Assembly: GCF_003052265.1 (NCBI RefSeq)
Contig: NZ_QANS01000004.1
Coordinates: 310,414 to 374,413 of the forward strand
Source: Stenotrophobium rhamnosiphilum
GTDB taxonomy: Bacteria; Pseudomonadota; Gammaproteobacteria; Nevskiales; Nevskiaceae
Length of the DNA: 64,000 nt
Reading direction: 5' to 3'
The stretch's first letter is position 1. Each line of letters opens with the position of its first letter. Below are positions 49,833 through 58,808 of this stretch, piece after piece. The notes under the pieces were generated by a model. The model was not told the DNA's origin. It searched no databases and saw only the letters and a program-made list of their open reading frames with translations. The translations under genes and the position numbers were made by a program.

Positions 49833-52532
49833 ATGACCGAATTCGCTAAAGAAATTCTCTCCGTCAATCTCGAAGATGAGATGAAGCGTTCATACCTCGA
49901 TTACGCCATGAGCGTCATCGTCGGTCGTGCACTTCCAGACGCACGCGACGGCTTAAAGCCTGTTCATCGCCGCTCTTTGTTCGCGATGAAAGAGCAGAAC
50001 AACGATTACAACAAGCCTTACAAAAAATCAGCGCGTATCGTCGGTGACGTGATGGGTAAATACCATCCGCACGGTGACACCGCTATTTACGACACCATCG
50101 TTCGTATGGCGCAGCCGTTTTCGCTGCGTTATCTGTTGGTGGATGGTCAAGGTAACTTCGGTTCGGTGGACGGCGATAACCCAGCCGCCATGCGTTACAC
50201 CGAAATCCGCATGACTCGCATCGCGCATGAATTGATGGCCGATATCGACAAAGAAACCGTCGACTTCATTCCCAACTACGACGGCTCTGAACAAGAACCG
50301 TCAGTGCTGCCCACCAAAATTCCGAACCTGCTCGTCAATGGCAGTTCCGGTATCGCCGTCGGTATGGCCACCAACATTCCGCCGCACAATCTTTCTGAAG
50401 TGATTGATGGTTGCGTTGCGGTCATCGACAACCCAGAGATTGATCTGGCTGCGTTGATGAAACTGATTCCGGCACCAGATTTCCCAACCGCTGGCTTGAT
50501 TCTCGACGCGCACGGCATGGTGGATGCCTACGCTACGGGCCGTGGTCGTATCGTGCTGCGCGCACGCACGCACTTCGAAGATGTGGCTGGCTCGCAAGAC
50601 AAGCAGGCGATCATCGTTACCGAATTGCCTTACCAGGTGAACAAGGCACGCTTGCTTGAAAAGATCGCTGATCTGGTCAAGGAAAAACGCGTTGAAGGCA
50701 TCACCGAACTGCGCGATGAGTCCGACAAAGACGGCATGCGCATGGTCATCGAAACGCGCCGCGGCGAGAACGTCGATGTCGTGCTGAACAACCTGTTCCA
50801 GCAGACGCAGTTGCAGACCGTATTCAGTCTCAATATGGTCGCTATCGATAACGGCCAGCCACGCACCTTGGCGCTGAAAGAACTGCTCGAAATTTTTGTT
50901 CGTCACCGTCGCGAAGTCGTTACGCGTCGCACGCGTTACCTGCTGCGCAAAGCACGCGAGCGCGCGCACGTGTTGGAAGGCTTGTCGATTGCACTGGCCA
51001 ACATTGACGAAGTGATTGCACTGATCAAAGCCAGCCCGAACGCTGCCGAAGCCAAGAAAGGCTTGATGGCGCAGTTGTGGGTTGCTGGCCCGGTTGTCGC
51101 AATGCTGGAACGCACAGGCGCGGGTTCATCGCGCCCTGCGGATCTCGGCATTGAGTATGGACTGGTCGAAGGCGGCTACCGTCTCTCGGAAGCTCAAGCT
51201 CAAGCCATTCTCGAACTGCGTCTGCATCGCCTCACCGGCCTTGAGCAGGACAAGATTCACGAAGAGTTCAAGGAACTGCTCGAAGCGATTGCCGACTACC
51301 TCGACATTCTTGGTTCCGAAGCGCGTTTGCTCTCAGTCATTCGTGGCGAACTGCTCGAAATCAAAGAACAGTACGGCGATGCGCGCCGCACCGAAATCAC
51401 CGGCGCTGCACTGAACATCGCACGCGAAGATCTGATCCCACCGCAGGATATGGTGGTGACGCTCTCGCACGAAGGTTATGTAAAAGCCGTTGCACTCGAC
51501 GAATACCAGGCGCAGAAGCGCGGTGGCCGCGGCAAGCTCGCTGCTGCAACCAAGGAAGAAGATTTCGTCGATCGCCTGTGGGTCACGCACTCGCATGACA
51601 CGCTGCTGTGCTTCTCCAGCCAGGGCAAGGCTTACAAGCTGCGCGTGTTTGAACTGCCGTCCGGTTCACGCGGCTCGCGCGGTCGTCCCTTCGTTAACTT
51701 GCTGCCACTCGAAGCCAACGAAAAGATCAACGCGGTATTGCCGATCAAGGGCTTTGCAGAAGCCGACTTTGCTGGCCAGTTCATCTTCATGGCCACGCGC
51801 CGCGGTACGGTCAAGAAGACGCCGCTGGAAGCCTTCGCCAATATTCGCAGCAACGGTTTGATTGCGGTTGATCTGCGTATCGATGACGAACTCGTCGACG
51901 TCGCGCTGACCAATGGCAGCAACGACATCATCCTGCTCTCCGACGCAGGTCGCGCCATGCGCTTCCCTGAAACCGCCGTTCGCTCGATGGGTCGCGGCGC
52001 CACCGGTGTTCGCGGTATGCGTCTGATCAAAACCTTCGCCGCAAGCGAAGAAGAAGGTGCCGAAGAAGTCGTCGAAGTGGTGGACGATGCAGATGATGCA
52101 GTCGACACCGCAGGCGAGGGCGCTCGCGTCATCGCGCTGATCATCCCGAGCAAGGGCGATATCCTCACCGTCTCCGAATATGGCTTCGGCAAACGTACGC
52201 CAGTCGATCAGTTCCCACGCAAAGGCCGCGGTGGCCAGGGCGTGATTGGTCAGCAGCTCAACGACAAGACCGGCCGCTTGATTGGCGCGCTGGTGGTCGA
52301 CGACAGCCACGACATCATGCTGATCTCCGAATCCGGCAACCTGATCCGCACCCGTGCTTCAGAAGTCCGCGTTGCCGGCCGTAACACGCAGGGCGTTCGC
52401 ATCATGCGTCCGATTGATGGTGACCGTTTGGTTGGTCTGGACCGCATTGAGTCTGAAGATGACCCGGTTGTGGTTGGTGATGCTCCGGCGGTAGACGCTG
52501 CTGACGCTGGCTCAGAACCCACTGCAGAGTAA
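49833..52532 (+). CDS. gyrA: DNA gyrase subunit A
   Basis: 899 aa from ATG 49833 ([47 protein letters not shown]); TTG 49821 is an alternative. Catalytic subunit with the quinolone-region [20 protein letters not shown] (Ser83 position is a Thr, T-A-I-Y) and active-site Tyr in [12 protein letters not shown]-terminal beta-pinwheel with GyrA box Q-K-R-G-G-R-G. Unusual: a Glu/Asp-rich insertion of about 27 residues in a blade (52041-52121, [20 protein letters not shown]...) and an acidic, Ala-rich C-terminal tail. In the quinolone region the sequence H-P-H-G-D-T-A-I-Y has Thr where E. coli has Ser83 neighbouring residues; Thr is normal in many species. Confidence 0.97.
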   Translation: MTEFAKEILSVNLEDEMKRSYLDYAMSVIVGRALPDARDGLKPVHRRSLFAMKEQNNDYNKPYKKSARIVGDVMGKYHPHGDTAIYDTIVRMAQPFSLRYLLVDGQGNFGSVDGDNPAAMRYTEIRMTRIAHELMADIDKETVDFIPNYDGSEQEPSVLPTKIPNLLVNGSSGIAVGMATNIPPHNLSEVIDGCVAVIDNPEIDLAALMKLIPAPDFPTAGLILDAHGMVDAYATGRGRIVLRARTHFEDVAGSQDKQAIIVTELPYQVNKARLLEKIADLVKEKRVEGITELRDESDKDGMRMVIETRRGENVDVVLNNLFQQTQLQTVFSLNMVAIDNGQPRTLALKELLEIFVRHRREVVTRRTRYLLRKARERAHVLEGLSIALANIDEVIALIKASPNAAEAKKGLMAQLWVAGPVVAMLERTGAGSSRPADLGIEYGLVEGGYRLSEAQAQAILELRLHRLTGLEQDKIHEEFKELLEAIADYLDILGSEARLLSVIRGELLEIKEQYGDARRTEITGAALNIAREDLIPPQDMVVTLSHEGYVKAVALDEYQAQKRGGRGKLAAATKEEDFVDRLWVTHSHDTLLCFSSQGKAYKLRVFELPSGSRGSRGRPFVNLLPLEANEKINAVLPIKGFAEADFAGQFIFMATRRGTVKKTPLEAFANIRSNGLIAVDLRIDDELVDVALTNGSNDIILLSDAGRAMRFPETAVRSMGRGATGVRGMRLIKTFAASEEEGAEEVVEVVDDADDAVDTAGEGARVIALIIPSKGDILTVSEYGFGKRTPVDQFPRKGRGGQGVIGQQLNDKTGRLIGALVVDDSHDIMLISESGNLIRTRASEVRVAGRNTQGVRIMRPIDGDRLVGLDRIESEDDPVVVGDAPAVDAADAGSEPTAE

Positions 52533-52542
52533 GCTTTAAACC

Positions 52543-52578
52543 AAGGCGCAAGGGCTAAAACCTTGCGCCTTTTGTTTG
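52543..52578 (+). terminator. intrinsic terminator after gyrA
   Basis: AAGGCGCAAGG (52543-52553) and CCTTGCGCCTT (52561-52571) form an 11-bp perfect stem, followed by TTGTTT. Confidence 0.9.
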
Positions 52579-52591
52579 GATCATGCAAACT

Positions 52592-52609
52592 AACATAACC
52601 TGTTATGTT
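52592..52609. promoter_or_regulatory. operator-like palindrome of the vapBC pair
   Basis: AACATAAC (52592-52599), 2-nt spacer CT, GTTATGTT (52602-52609): a perfect 8+8 inverted repeat ending 12 nt before the antitoxin ATG. RHH antitoxins commonly bind such sites to repress their own operon; this is the expected operator. Confidence 0.6.
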
Positions 52610-52621
52610 GTGACTTAAGCC

Positions 52622-52873
52622 ATGAATTTCTCAGTGCATTTTGATGACGCAACGGTGGAGCGCCTGAACAAGGCAGTCGATCGCGTGGATCTGACGCGCA
52701 ACCGAATCATTGTTAAAGCTGTGCAGGAATGGCTGGAACGCAACGAAGAGAAGGATTGGCCGGAAGCGCTTAAAAACCATTTCCGCAATCCTGCGCCGGA
52801 TCAGTCGGCGAATGACTCGCTGGAAGCCAAAGCCTGGCGTTCCGAGTCGGCTACTGAAGGCGTTCGCTGGTGA
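52622..52873 (+). CDS. RHH-type antitoxin, VapB-like
   Basis: 83 aa. Ribbon-helix-helix DNA-binding N terminus: MNFSVHFDDATVERLNKAVDRVDLTRNRIIVKAVQEWLERNEEK, with the short beta strand and two helices typical of CopG/MetJ-like antitoxins. The C-terminal half is polar and probably wraps the toxin (SLEAKAWRSESATEGVRW). Overlaps the toxin gene by 4 nt, as usual for antitoxin-toxin pairs. A perfect operator palindrome lies just upstream. Expected role: neutralise the PIN toxin and repress the operon. Confidence 0.85.
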   Translation: MNFSVHFDDATVERLNKAVDRVDLTRNRIIVKAVQEWLERNEEKDWPEALKNHFRNPAPDQSANDSLEAKAWRSESATEGVRW

Positions 52874-53283
52874 AGTATTTGCTGGACAGCAATATCGTCG
52901 TCGCCGCTATTAAAGGACGGCTGCCGGTTGCGGTTCGTTTGTCATCCATGCGGCCGGGCGATATCGCAGTGCCGATCATCGCGAAGATGGAAGCCGAAAT
53001 GGCTTTGCGCGCTGACACGAGAGCGCAAAATCGTTACGGCAAGCTGTTGAGAGAATTTTTTGCCAATGTCCGAGTTCTGGACTTTGGTGCGGCAGAAGCG
53101 CAGCACGCCATCACGCTGGGCGGTTATCAGCGTCAGGGTGGCGGCGCGCCGATGGATAACTACAACCTGCTGGTAGCGGCTACGGCCTTGGCTCATCAAC
53201 TGGTTTTGGTCACCGACGACACCTTGGCGTTTGCCGATGTGCCGGGTTTGGATGTTGAGAATTGGCTGCGAGCAGCAGTCTGA
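52870..53283 (+). CDS. PIN-domain toxin, VapC-like, active site altered
   Basis: 137 aa, GTG start. PIN-domain ribonuclease fold: LLDSNIVVAAIKG (D6), IIAKMEAEMALRAD (acidic residues E41/E43), then GGAPMDNYNLLVAATALAHQLVLVTDD, and FADVPGLDVENW, which match VapC in length and order. The third catalytic Asp of VapC (in the Y-D-x-x-I-A context) is Asn99 here (Y-N-L-L-V-A); D96, three residues earlier, and D116/D117 are present. VapC toxins cleave initiator tRNA or rRNA; activity of this one is uncertain. Type II TA with the upstream RHH gene. Confidence 0.85.
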   Translation: MKYLLDSNIVVAAIKGRLPVAVRLSSMRPGDIAVPIIAKMEAEMALRADTRAQNRYGKLLREFFANVRVLDFGAAEAQHAITLGGYQRQGGGAPMDNYNLLVAATALAHQLVLVTDDTLAFADVPGLDVENWLRAAV

Positions 53284-53318
53284 TTATTTACTTTAAGTTA
53301 GTCATATAAGGAACTGAA

Positions 53319-54401
53319 ATGTCGAGACTATTCAACTTCAGCGCTGGCCCAGCTACTTTGCCAGAAGCCGTCCTCAAACAGGTTCAAGCCGAGATGCTGG
53401 ACTGGAACGGCACCGGCATGTCGGTGATGGAAATGTCGCATCGCGACAAGCCATTCATGTCGATTGCTCAGGCAGCTGAGAAGGATCTTCGCGAGCTGTT
53501 GAATATCCCAGCGAACTACAAAGTTCTGTTCCTGCAGGGCGGCGCTACCGCGCAGTTCACCTACATTCCGATGAACCTGCTCGGCAGCAAAACCGGCGCG
53601 GATTACATCGTGACTGGCGACTGGGGCAAGAAGGCTGCGAAAGAAGCGGCCAAGTACCTCAAGGTCAACATCGCTGCCACCAGCGAAGCAGACAAGTTCA
53701 CCAAGGTTCCTGATCGCGCGACCTGGAAGCTGGACCCTAACGCCGCTTACGTTCACTACACGCCGAACGAAACCATCCATGGCGTTGAGTTTGCTGACAT
53801 CCCAGAAACCAACGGCGTTCCGCTGGTTGCCGACTTCTCGTCGACGATCCTGTCGCGCCCAATCGACGTCAGCAAGTTCGGCCTGATTTACGCTGGCGCG
53901 CAGAAGAACATTGGTCCTTCGGGCCTCACCATCGTCATCGTTCGCGAAGACCTGATCGGCCACGCTCAGGCGCTGACGCCGGGCATCTTTGATTACAAGC
54001 AAATGGCTGAAAACGAGTCGATGCTCAACACGCCGCCATGCTTCGGCTGGTACGTGGCAGGCCTCGTGTTCAAGTATTTGCTCGCTCAGGGCGGCCTCAA
54101 GGCTGTTGCCGAGCGCAACGAGCGCAAAGCAAAAGCACTGTACGACTACATCGACAGCGAGCCGTTCTACAGCAACCCAGTCGCCAAGGCTGATCGTTCA
54201 TGGATGAACGTGCCGTTCGTGCTCAAGAACGCTGAGTTGGATGCTGACTTCCTCAAGGGCGCAGTTGCAGCCAAGCTCTCTGGCCTCAAAGGTCACCGCG
54301 CCGTCGGCGGCATGCGCGCCAGCATTTACAACGCGATGTCGGAAGAAGGCGTGCAGGCGCTGATCACCTACATGAAGGAATTCGCCAAAGCACACGGTTA
54401 A
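53319..54401 (+). CDS. serC: phosphoserine aminotransferase
   Basis: 360 aa. PLP enzyme of serine (and pyridoxine) synthesis. Seen: FNFSAGPATLPEAVLKQVQAEML, LLFLQGGATAQF-like FLQGGATAQFTYIPMNLL, VHYTPNETIHGVEF, and the PLP-lysine motif YAGAQKNIGPSGLTIVIV. AAGGAA upstream of the ATG. Followed by serA after a terminator-like hairpin; in many gammaproteobacteria serC is followed directly by pheA. Confidence 0.97.
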   Translation: MSRLFNFSAGPATLPEAVLKQVQAEMLDWNGTGMSVMEMSHRDKPFMSIAQAAEKDLRELLNIPANYKVLFLQGGATAQFTYIPMNLLGSKTGADYIVTGDWGKKAAKEAAKYLKVNIAATSEADKFTKVPDRATWKLDPNAAYVHYTPNETIHGVEFADIPETNGVPLVADFSSTILSRPIDVSKFGLIYAGAQKNIGPSGLTIVIVREDLIGHAQALTPGIFDYKQMAENESMLNTPPCFGWYVAGLVFKYLLAQGGLKAVAERNERKAKALYDYIDSEPFYSNPVAKADRSWMNVPFVLKNAELDADFLKGAVAAKLSGLKGHRAVGGMRASIYNAMSEEGVQALITYMKEFAKAHG

Positions 54402-54425
54402 TCCGCGGCTAAGCCCCATCAAAAA

Positions 54426-54454
54426 CGCCACTGCACATGCGGTGGCGGATTTTT
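54426..54454 (+). terminator. terminator or attenuator between serC and serA
   Basis: CGCCAC (54426-54431) / GTGGCG (54442-54447) stem followed by GATTTTT. It ends 22 nt before the serA ATG, so it may lower rather than end readthrough. Confidence 0.65.
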
Positions 54455-54475
54455 AAAAGTTCAGGAGTTTTAAGC

Positions 54476-55651
54476 ATGTTCAAGATTCAGACCCTCAACA
54501 ATATTTCAGTGTTCGGCCTCGAACGCCTGCCACGTGAGCGCTACGAAGTCGCTACCGAAATCCAGAATCCAGACGCCGTGCTGGTTCGTTCGGCTGACAT
54601 GCACAAGATCGAAATCAATCCTTCGATCAAGGCCATTGGCCGTGCAGGCGCAGGCACCAACAACATCCCGGTTGCCAAGATGTCGCAGCGCGGCGTGCCG
54701 GTTTTCAATGCTCCGGGCGCTAACGCTAACGCCGTGAAGGAACTGGTGCTGTCCGGCATGCTGCTGGCCGCACGTAACATTCCGCAGGCGCTGGATTTCG
54801 TGAAGAAGCTGGACGGCGACGACCATGCCATGCATAAGGCGGTTGAAGACGGCAAAAAGAAATTCGTTGGTTTTGAACTGCCACGCCGTTCGTTGGGCGT
54901 GATTGGTCTGGGCGCCATCGGCGTCAAGGTTGCCAACGCTGCGGTTGAACTCGGCATGGACGTCCACGGCTTTGATCCGGCGATGACCGTGAACAACGCT
55001 TGGCAGTTGGACTCACGCGTGAAGCAGGCGCTGTCGGTTGACGATCTCGTCTCCAAGTCGCAGTTCATCTCGGTTCACGTGCCTTTGCTCGATGCGACCC
55101 GCGGCCTTATCAATGCTGACCGCCTCAAGCTGATGAAGAAGCAGGGCGTGATCCTGAACTTTGCCCGCGCTGAAATCGTCGACGAAGCCGCTGTGGTTGA
55201 AGCGCTCAACGCTGGCACGCTGCACGCTTACGCCTGCGACTTCCCAAGCAACGCGCTCAAGGGCAACCCGCGCGTCATCGCCACGCCGCATCTCGGCGCG
55301 TCGACTGGCGAAGCTGAAGATAACTGCGCTGTGATGGTCGCTGACCAGATTCGTGACTTCCTTGAGGTTGGCAACGTCCGCAACTCGGTCAACTTCCCAG
55401 AAGCCGTTCTGGCACTCGCACCAGGCGCAACCCGTCTGTGTATCGTCAACGCCAACGTGCCAAACATGGTCGGTCAGATCACGACCGCTCTGGCCAAGAA
55501 CAACCTCAACATCTCCGACCTGCTCAACAAGTCACGTGGCGACATCGCTTACACCTTGGTGGACGTCGATGCCGCAATTCCAGAGTCTGTGGCTCAGGAA
55601 ATTGCTGCGATTCAGGGTGTGTTGGCGGTACGTGTGATCCCAGCCAAGTAA
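54476..55651 (+). CDS. serA: D-3-phosphoglycerate dehydrogenase
   Basis: 391 aa from ATG 54476, with CAGGAG 10 nt upstream; the frame is open from 54437. First step of serine synthesis. Seen: VLVRSADMHKIEINPSIKAIGRAGAGTNNIPV, Rossmann NAD motif LGVIGLGAIGVKVANAAVELGM, FISVHVPLLDATRGLINADRLKLMKKQGVILNFARAEIVDEAAV, and the catalytic His in VIATPHLGASTGEAEDN. C-terminal ACT domain (about 315-391; LCIVNANVPNMVGQITTALAKNNLNISDLLNKSRGDIAYTLVDVD) for serine feedback. Close partner of serC; together they form a serine block next to the aromatic operon. Confidence 0.96.
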   Translation: MFKIQTLNNISVFGLERLPRERYEVATEIQNPDAVLVRSADMHKIEINPSIKAIGRAGAGTNNIPVAKMSQRGVPVFNAPGANANAVKELVLSGMLLAARNIPQALDFVKKLDGDDHAMHKAVEDGKKKFVGFELPRRSLGVIGLGAIGVKVANAAVELGMDVHGFDPAMTVNNAWQLDSRVKQALSVDDLVSKSQFISVHVPLLDATRGLINADRLKLMKKQGVILNFARAEIVDEAAVVEALNAGTLHAYACDFPSNALKGNPRVIATPHLGASTGEAEDNCAVMVADQIRDFLEVGNVRNSVNFPEAVLALAPGATRLCIVNANVPNMVGQITTALAKNNLNISDLLNKSRGDIAYTLVDVDAAIPESVAQEIAAIQGVLAVRVIPAK

Positions 55652-55666
55652 GGCTTTAGACACAGA

Positions 55667-55708
55667 GGGGCAGGGAGTGCGTAAAATGCGCGCCCTTGCC
55701 CCTTTTTT
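55667..55708 (+). terminator. intrinsic terminator between serA and pheA
   Basis: GGGGCAGGG and CCCTTGCCCC arms (one bulge) with an inner GTGCG/TGCGC stem, then TTTTTT at 55703-55708. It ends 16 nt before the pheA ATG. No leader peptide rich in Phe is visible, so attenuation is not supported. Confidence 0.8.
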
Positions 55709-55723
55709 ATTGAATCGCCCGGC

Positions 55724-56815
55724 ATGACACCAAACGAACTTGCCAAAGCACGTGAGCAGATCGACGGACTGGATGAACAAATCCAGTCCCTGATCTCGCA
55801 GCGCGCGCGCGTCGCGCAGAATGTTGCGCACATCAAACAACGCATGGGCGATACAGGCGATCACTATCGTCCGTCCCGCGAAGTGGAAGTGCTGCGTCGC
55901 GCGATGGAGCGCAACAGCGGCCCGCTGACCGACGAATCGATTGCGCGCCTGATGCGCGAAATCATGTCGGCCTGCTTGTCGTTGGAATCGCCGCTGACGA
56001 TTTCTTATCTCGGCCCCGAAGGCACTTACACGCAAGCTGCTGTGCTCAAGCACTTTGGCGATTCCGTTAAAGCGCGCCCGACGGCAGCCATTGATGAAAT
56101 TTTCCGTGACGTTGAAAGCGGCGCGGCGGACTACGGCGTTGTGCCGGTCGAGAATTCGATTGGCGGCGTGGTCAGTCACACACTCGATGCGCTGGCTCAT
56201 ACCAAGCTGCGTATTTGCGGTGAAGTGACGCTGCCGATTCATCATCACTTGTTATCGAAAGATGCAGATCTTTCGAAGATCACCAAGGTTTATTCGCATG
56301 CGCAGTCATTCGCGCAGTGCCGCAAGTGGCTGGATGCACGTTTGCCAAAGGCTGATCGCGAAACCGTTGCGAGTAACGCGGCCGCCGCACAGCTCGCACA
56401 GGATCAAGGTGCAGGCGTTGCTGCAATTGCGAGTCTGCAAGCGGGTCAGTTGTATGAACTGAATATTCTCGCCAGTAACATCGAAGACGATCCAAGCAAC
56501 ACCACACGCTTCCTCGTGATTGGCAAACAGGATCCGACGCCCACGGGCGAAGACATTACTTCGATAGTGCTATCGGCACATCGCAACCAACCGGGTGCGC
56601 TGTTCAAACTGCTGCAACCGTTTGCCGATGCCAAGCTCGATCTGACGCGTATTGAATCGCGTCCGATGAAAGGCTCGCCGGTAAATGACTACTTCTTCTT
56701 CGTCGATTTTGTTGGACATACCAGCAACGAACTGGTGAAAAAAGCGCTCGATGACGTGCGCTCCAACGCGGCGTTTTTCAAAATTCTGGGTTCATACCCG
56801 CTGGCGGTAATGTAA
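55724..56815 (+). CDS. pheA: chorismate mutase / prephenate dehydratase
   Basis: 363 aa. Bifunctional P-protein of phenylalanine synthesis. Chorismate mutase domain (about 1-90; LAKAREQIDGLDEQIQSLISQRARVAQNVAHIKQ), prephenate dehydratase domain (about 95-270; ISYLGPEGTYTQAAVLKHFG, DYGVVPVENSIGGVV, HAQSFAQCRKWL, DDPSNTTRFLVIGKQ) and ACT domain (about 285-360) with the Phe-binding E-S-R-P motif. Stop and next start overlap (TAATG). Confidence 0.97.
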   Translation: MTPNELAKAREQIDGLDEQIQSLISQRARVAQNVAHIKQRMGDTGDHYRPSREVEVLRRAMERNSGPLTDESIARLMREIMSACLSLESPLTISYLGPEGTYTQAAVLKHFGDSVKARPTAAIDEIFRDVESGAADYGVVPVENSIGGVVSHTLDALAHTKLRICGEVTLPIHHHLLSKDADLSKITKVYSHAQSFAQCRKWLDARLPKADRETVASNAAAAQLAQDQGAGVAAIASLQAGQLYELNILASNIEDDPSNTTRFLVIGKQDPTPTGEDITSIVLSAHRNQPGALFKLLQPFADAKLDLTRIESRPMKGSPVNDYFFFVDFVGHTSNELVKKALDDVRSNAAFFKILGSYPLAVM

Positions 56816-57942
56816 TGACTCAAGCAATTCACAAGAAGGCGATTTCTGGCGTCCTCAGCCTCGAGGCCTATACGCCGGGCATGCCGATTGAAGAGCTGCA
56901 ACGCAAACTCGGCGTTGCGGAAGCAGTGAAACTTTCGTCCAACGAAAACCCGTTGGGCATGAGCCCGATTGCGCGTAAGGCTGTTGCTGACGCGATCATG
57001 GGCACTGATCTGGCGCGTTATCCGGATGGCAGCGGTTTTCGCCTGAAGAAAAAACTCGCTGAGATGCACAAGATCGCCGCCGATTGCATCACGCTGGGCA
57101 ACGGCTCCAACGACATCATTGAACTGCTCGGCCGCGTTTATCTTGGTCCGGGTCGCAAGGCGATGTTCTCGGCGCATGCGTTTGCGGTGTACTCAATCAT
57201 TGCGCAGTCACAAGACGCAGAAATGATTGTTGTGCCTGCACGTCCGATGACCGATGCGATGCCACTCGGTCACGATCTGAATGCGTTCGCTGCAAAGCTG
57301 GCGCCTGATGTCTCATTGATCTTCATCGCTAATCCGAACAACCCGACAGGCACTTGGCTGGAGCCAGGCGAGATCGAAGCGTTCCTGAACAAGGTTCCGG
57401 CTGATGTGATCGTTGCGCTTGATGAAGCGTATTACGAGTACATGGATCCGAAGCTGAGCGGTAACTCGCGCGCGCTGTTGGACAAGTTTCCGAATCTCGT
57501 TGTGTTCCGCACCTTCTCCAAGGCTTATGGCCTTGCGGGTCTGCGTGCGGGTTATGCGCTGTCCAGTCCAGAAATGGCGGACCTGCTGAATCGTGTGCGT
57601 CAGCCTTTCAACAACAACAGCCTTGCATTGCTTGCGGCTGAAGTTGCGATTGAAGATCAGGCGCACGTTGCAAAGTCGGTTGAACTGAACACGCGTGAAG
57701 TGGCACGCCTCAGCAAAGAACTGAAAGCGCTTGGTCTGACCGTGCTGCCAACACAAGCCAACTTCATTGCGATTGGTTTTGGCCGCGATGCCAAGCCTGT
57801 GCATCAGGGTTTGCTGGAGCGCGGCGTGATTGTTCGTCCAGTGGCTTCATACGAGATGCCAGAGTTTCTGCGCGTGAGCATTGGCACTGAGCGCGAAAAT
57901 GATCGCTTCCTCGACGCACTGAAAGACATCCTAAAAGCGTGA
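56815..57942 (+). CDS. hisC: histidinol-phosphate / aromatic aminotransferase
   Basis: 375 aa. PLP class II aminotransferase; the copy in this operon normally serves histidine and aromatic amino acid synthesis (HisC2). Seen: VKLSSNENPLGMSPIARKAV, ITLGNGSNDIIELLGRVY, IFIANPNNPTGTWLEP, IVALDEAYYEYMDP, and the PLP lysine in VVFRTFSKAYGLAGLRAGYAL. Overlaps tyrA by GTGA. HisZ at 22 kb is the only other histidine gene in the window. Confidence 0.95.
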   Translation: MTQAIHKKAISGVLSLEAYTPGMPIEELQRKLGVAEAVKLSSNENPLGMSPIARKAVADAIMGTDLARYPDGSGFRLKKKLAEMHKIAADCITLGNGSNDIIELLGRVYLGPGRKAMFSAHAFAVYSIIAQSQDAEMIVVPARPMTDAMPLGHDLNAFAAKLAPDVSLIFIANPNNPTGTWLEPGEIEAFLNKVPADVIVALDEAYYEYMDPKLSGNSRALLDKFPNLVVFRTFSKAYGLAGLRAGYALSSPEMADLLNRVRQPFNNNSLALLAAEVAIEDQAHVAKSVELNTREVARLSKELKALGLTVLPTQANFIAIGFGRDAKPVHQGLLERGVIVRPVASYEMPEFLRVSIGTERENDRFLDALKDILKA

Positions 57943-58808
57943 TTCAACAACTCGCCATCGTAGGTCTCGGTTTAATTGGCGGCTCGCTCGCTCGTTCACT
58001 GCGCGCGGCTGGTTTTGTTGGAAAGATCAGTGCTTATGATCCAGATCCTGTTCAAGGCGAGACCGCGCTTAAGTTAGGCGTGATTGACCGCGTTGCGACT
58101 TCTGCTGTCGATGCCGTGTCGAATGCTGACCTCGTTGTTTTGTCGGTGCCTGTATTGCATACCGAAGAAGCAATGCGCTCGCTGGTACCGGGTTTGAAGC
58201 CAGGCACGATTGTTACGGATGTCGGCAGCACCAAGCAGTCTGTATTGCGTGACGTCGCTAATGCTTGCGGGGGAGAAGTGCCTGCATGGTTTGTTGCAGG
58301 TCACCCAATTGCAGGCACCGAAAAAAGCGGTGTGGCGAATTCTCAGCCGGCATTGTTTAAAGGACATCGCGTCATTCTGACGCCGCACACCAAGCAAGAC
58401 CTTGCTGCCAAAGCGCAGGTTCTGGCGATGTGGGAAGCCTGTGGCGCGCGCGTTGTTGAGATGGAGCCTGCGCGTCACGACGCGATCTTCGCAGCGACTT
58501 CGCATCTGCCGCACCTCTTGGCATTCAGCTTTGTCGACATGCTGGATCGTCTCGACCACAAGCACGAAATTTTCCCGAACGCTGGCGGCGGCTTCCGTGA
58601 TTTCACGCGCATCGCTTCCAGCTCGCCACGCATGTGGCACGACATTATTAAAGCCAACAAGGAATGCGTCAGCGAATTGTTGGGCAAGCAAATTGAAGAT
58701 TTGCAGCAGCTACAGACTTTGATCGCGGCAGATCGCTGGGATGAAGTCAGCCACATTTTTGAACGTGCACGCGCAGCTCGCGAGCACTACCTGACGCAGA
58801 TTGAATGA
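57939..58808 (+). CDS. tyrA: prephenate dehydrogenase
   Basis: 289 aa, GTG start. NAD(P)-dependent conversion of prephenate to 4-hydroxyphenylpyruvate for tyrosine. Seen: Rossmann motif [73 protein letters not shown] with catalytic His, and [16 protein letters not shown]. No chorismate mutase or ACT domain. In Pseudomonas the orthologue is fused to AroA; here the two overlap by 4 nt only. Confidence 0.95.
   Translation: MIQQLAIVGLGLIGGSLARSLRAAGFVGKISAYDPDPVQGETALKLGVIDRVATSAVDAVSNADLVVLSVPVLHTEEAMRSLVPGLKPGTIVTDVGSTKQSVLRDVANACGGEVPAWFVAGHPIAGTEKSGVANSQPALFKGHRVILTPHTKQDLAAKAQVLAMWEACGARVVEMEPARHDAIFAATSHLPHLLAFSFVDMLDRLDHKHEIFPNAGGGFRDFTRIASSSPRMWHDIIKANKECVSELLGKQIEDLQQLQTLIAADRWDEVSHIFERARAAREHYLTQIE

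Noticed and set aside
55652-55723. Phenylalanine attenuator for pheA
   Set aside because: Terminator hairpin is present but no Phe-rich leader peptide is seen; it is better read as the serA terminator.
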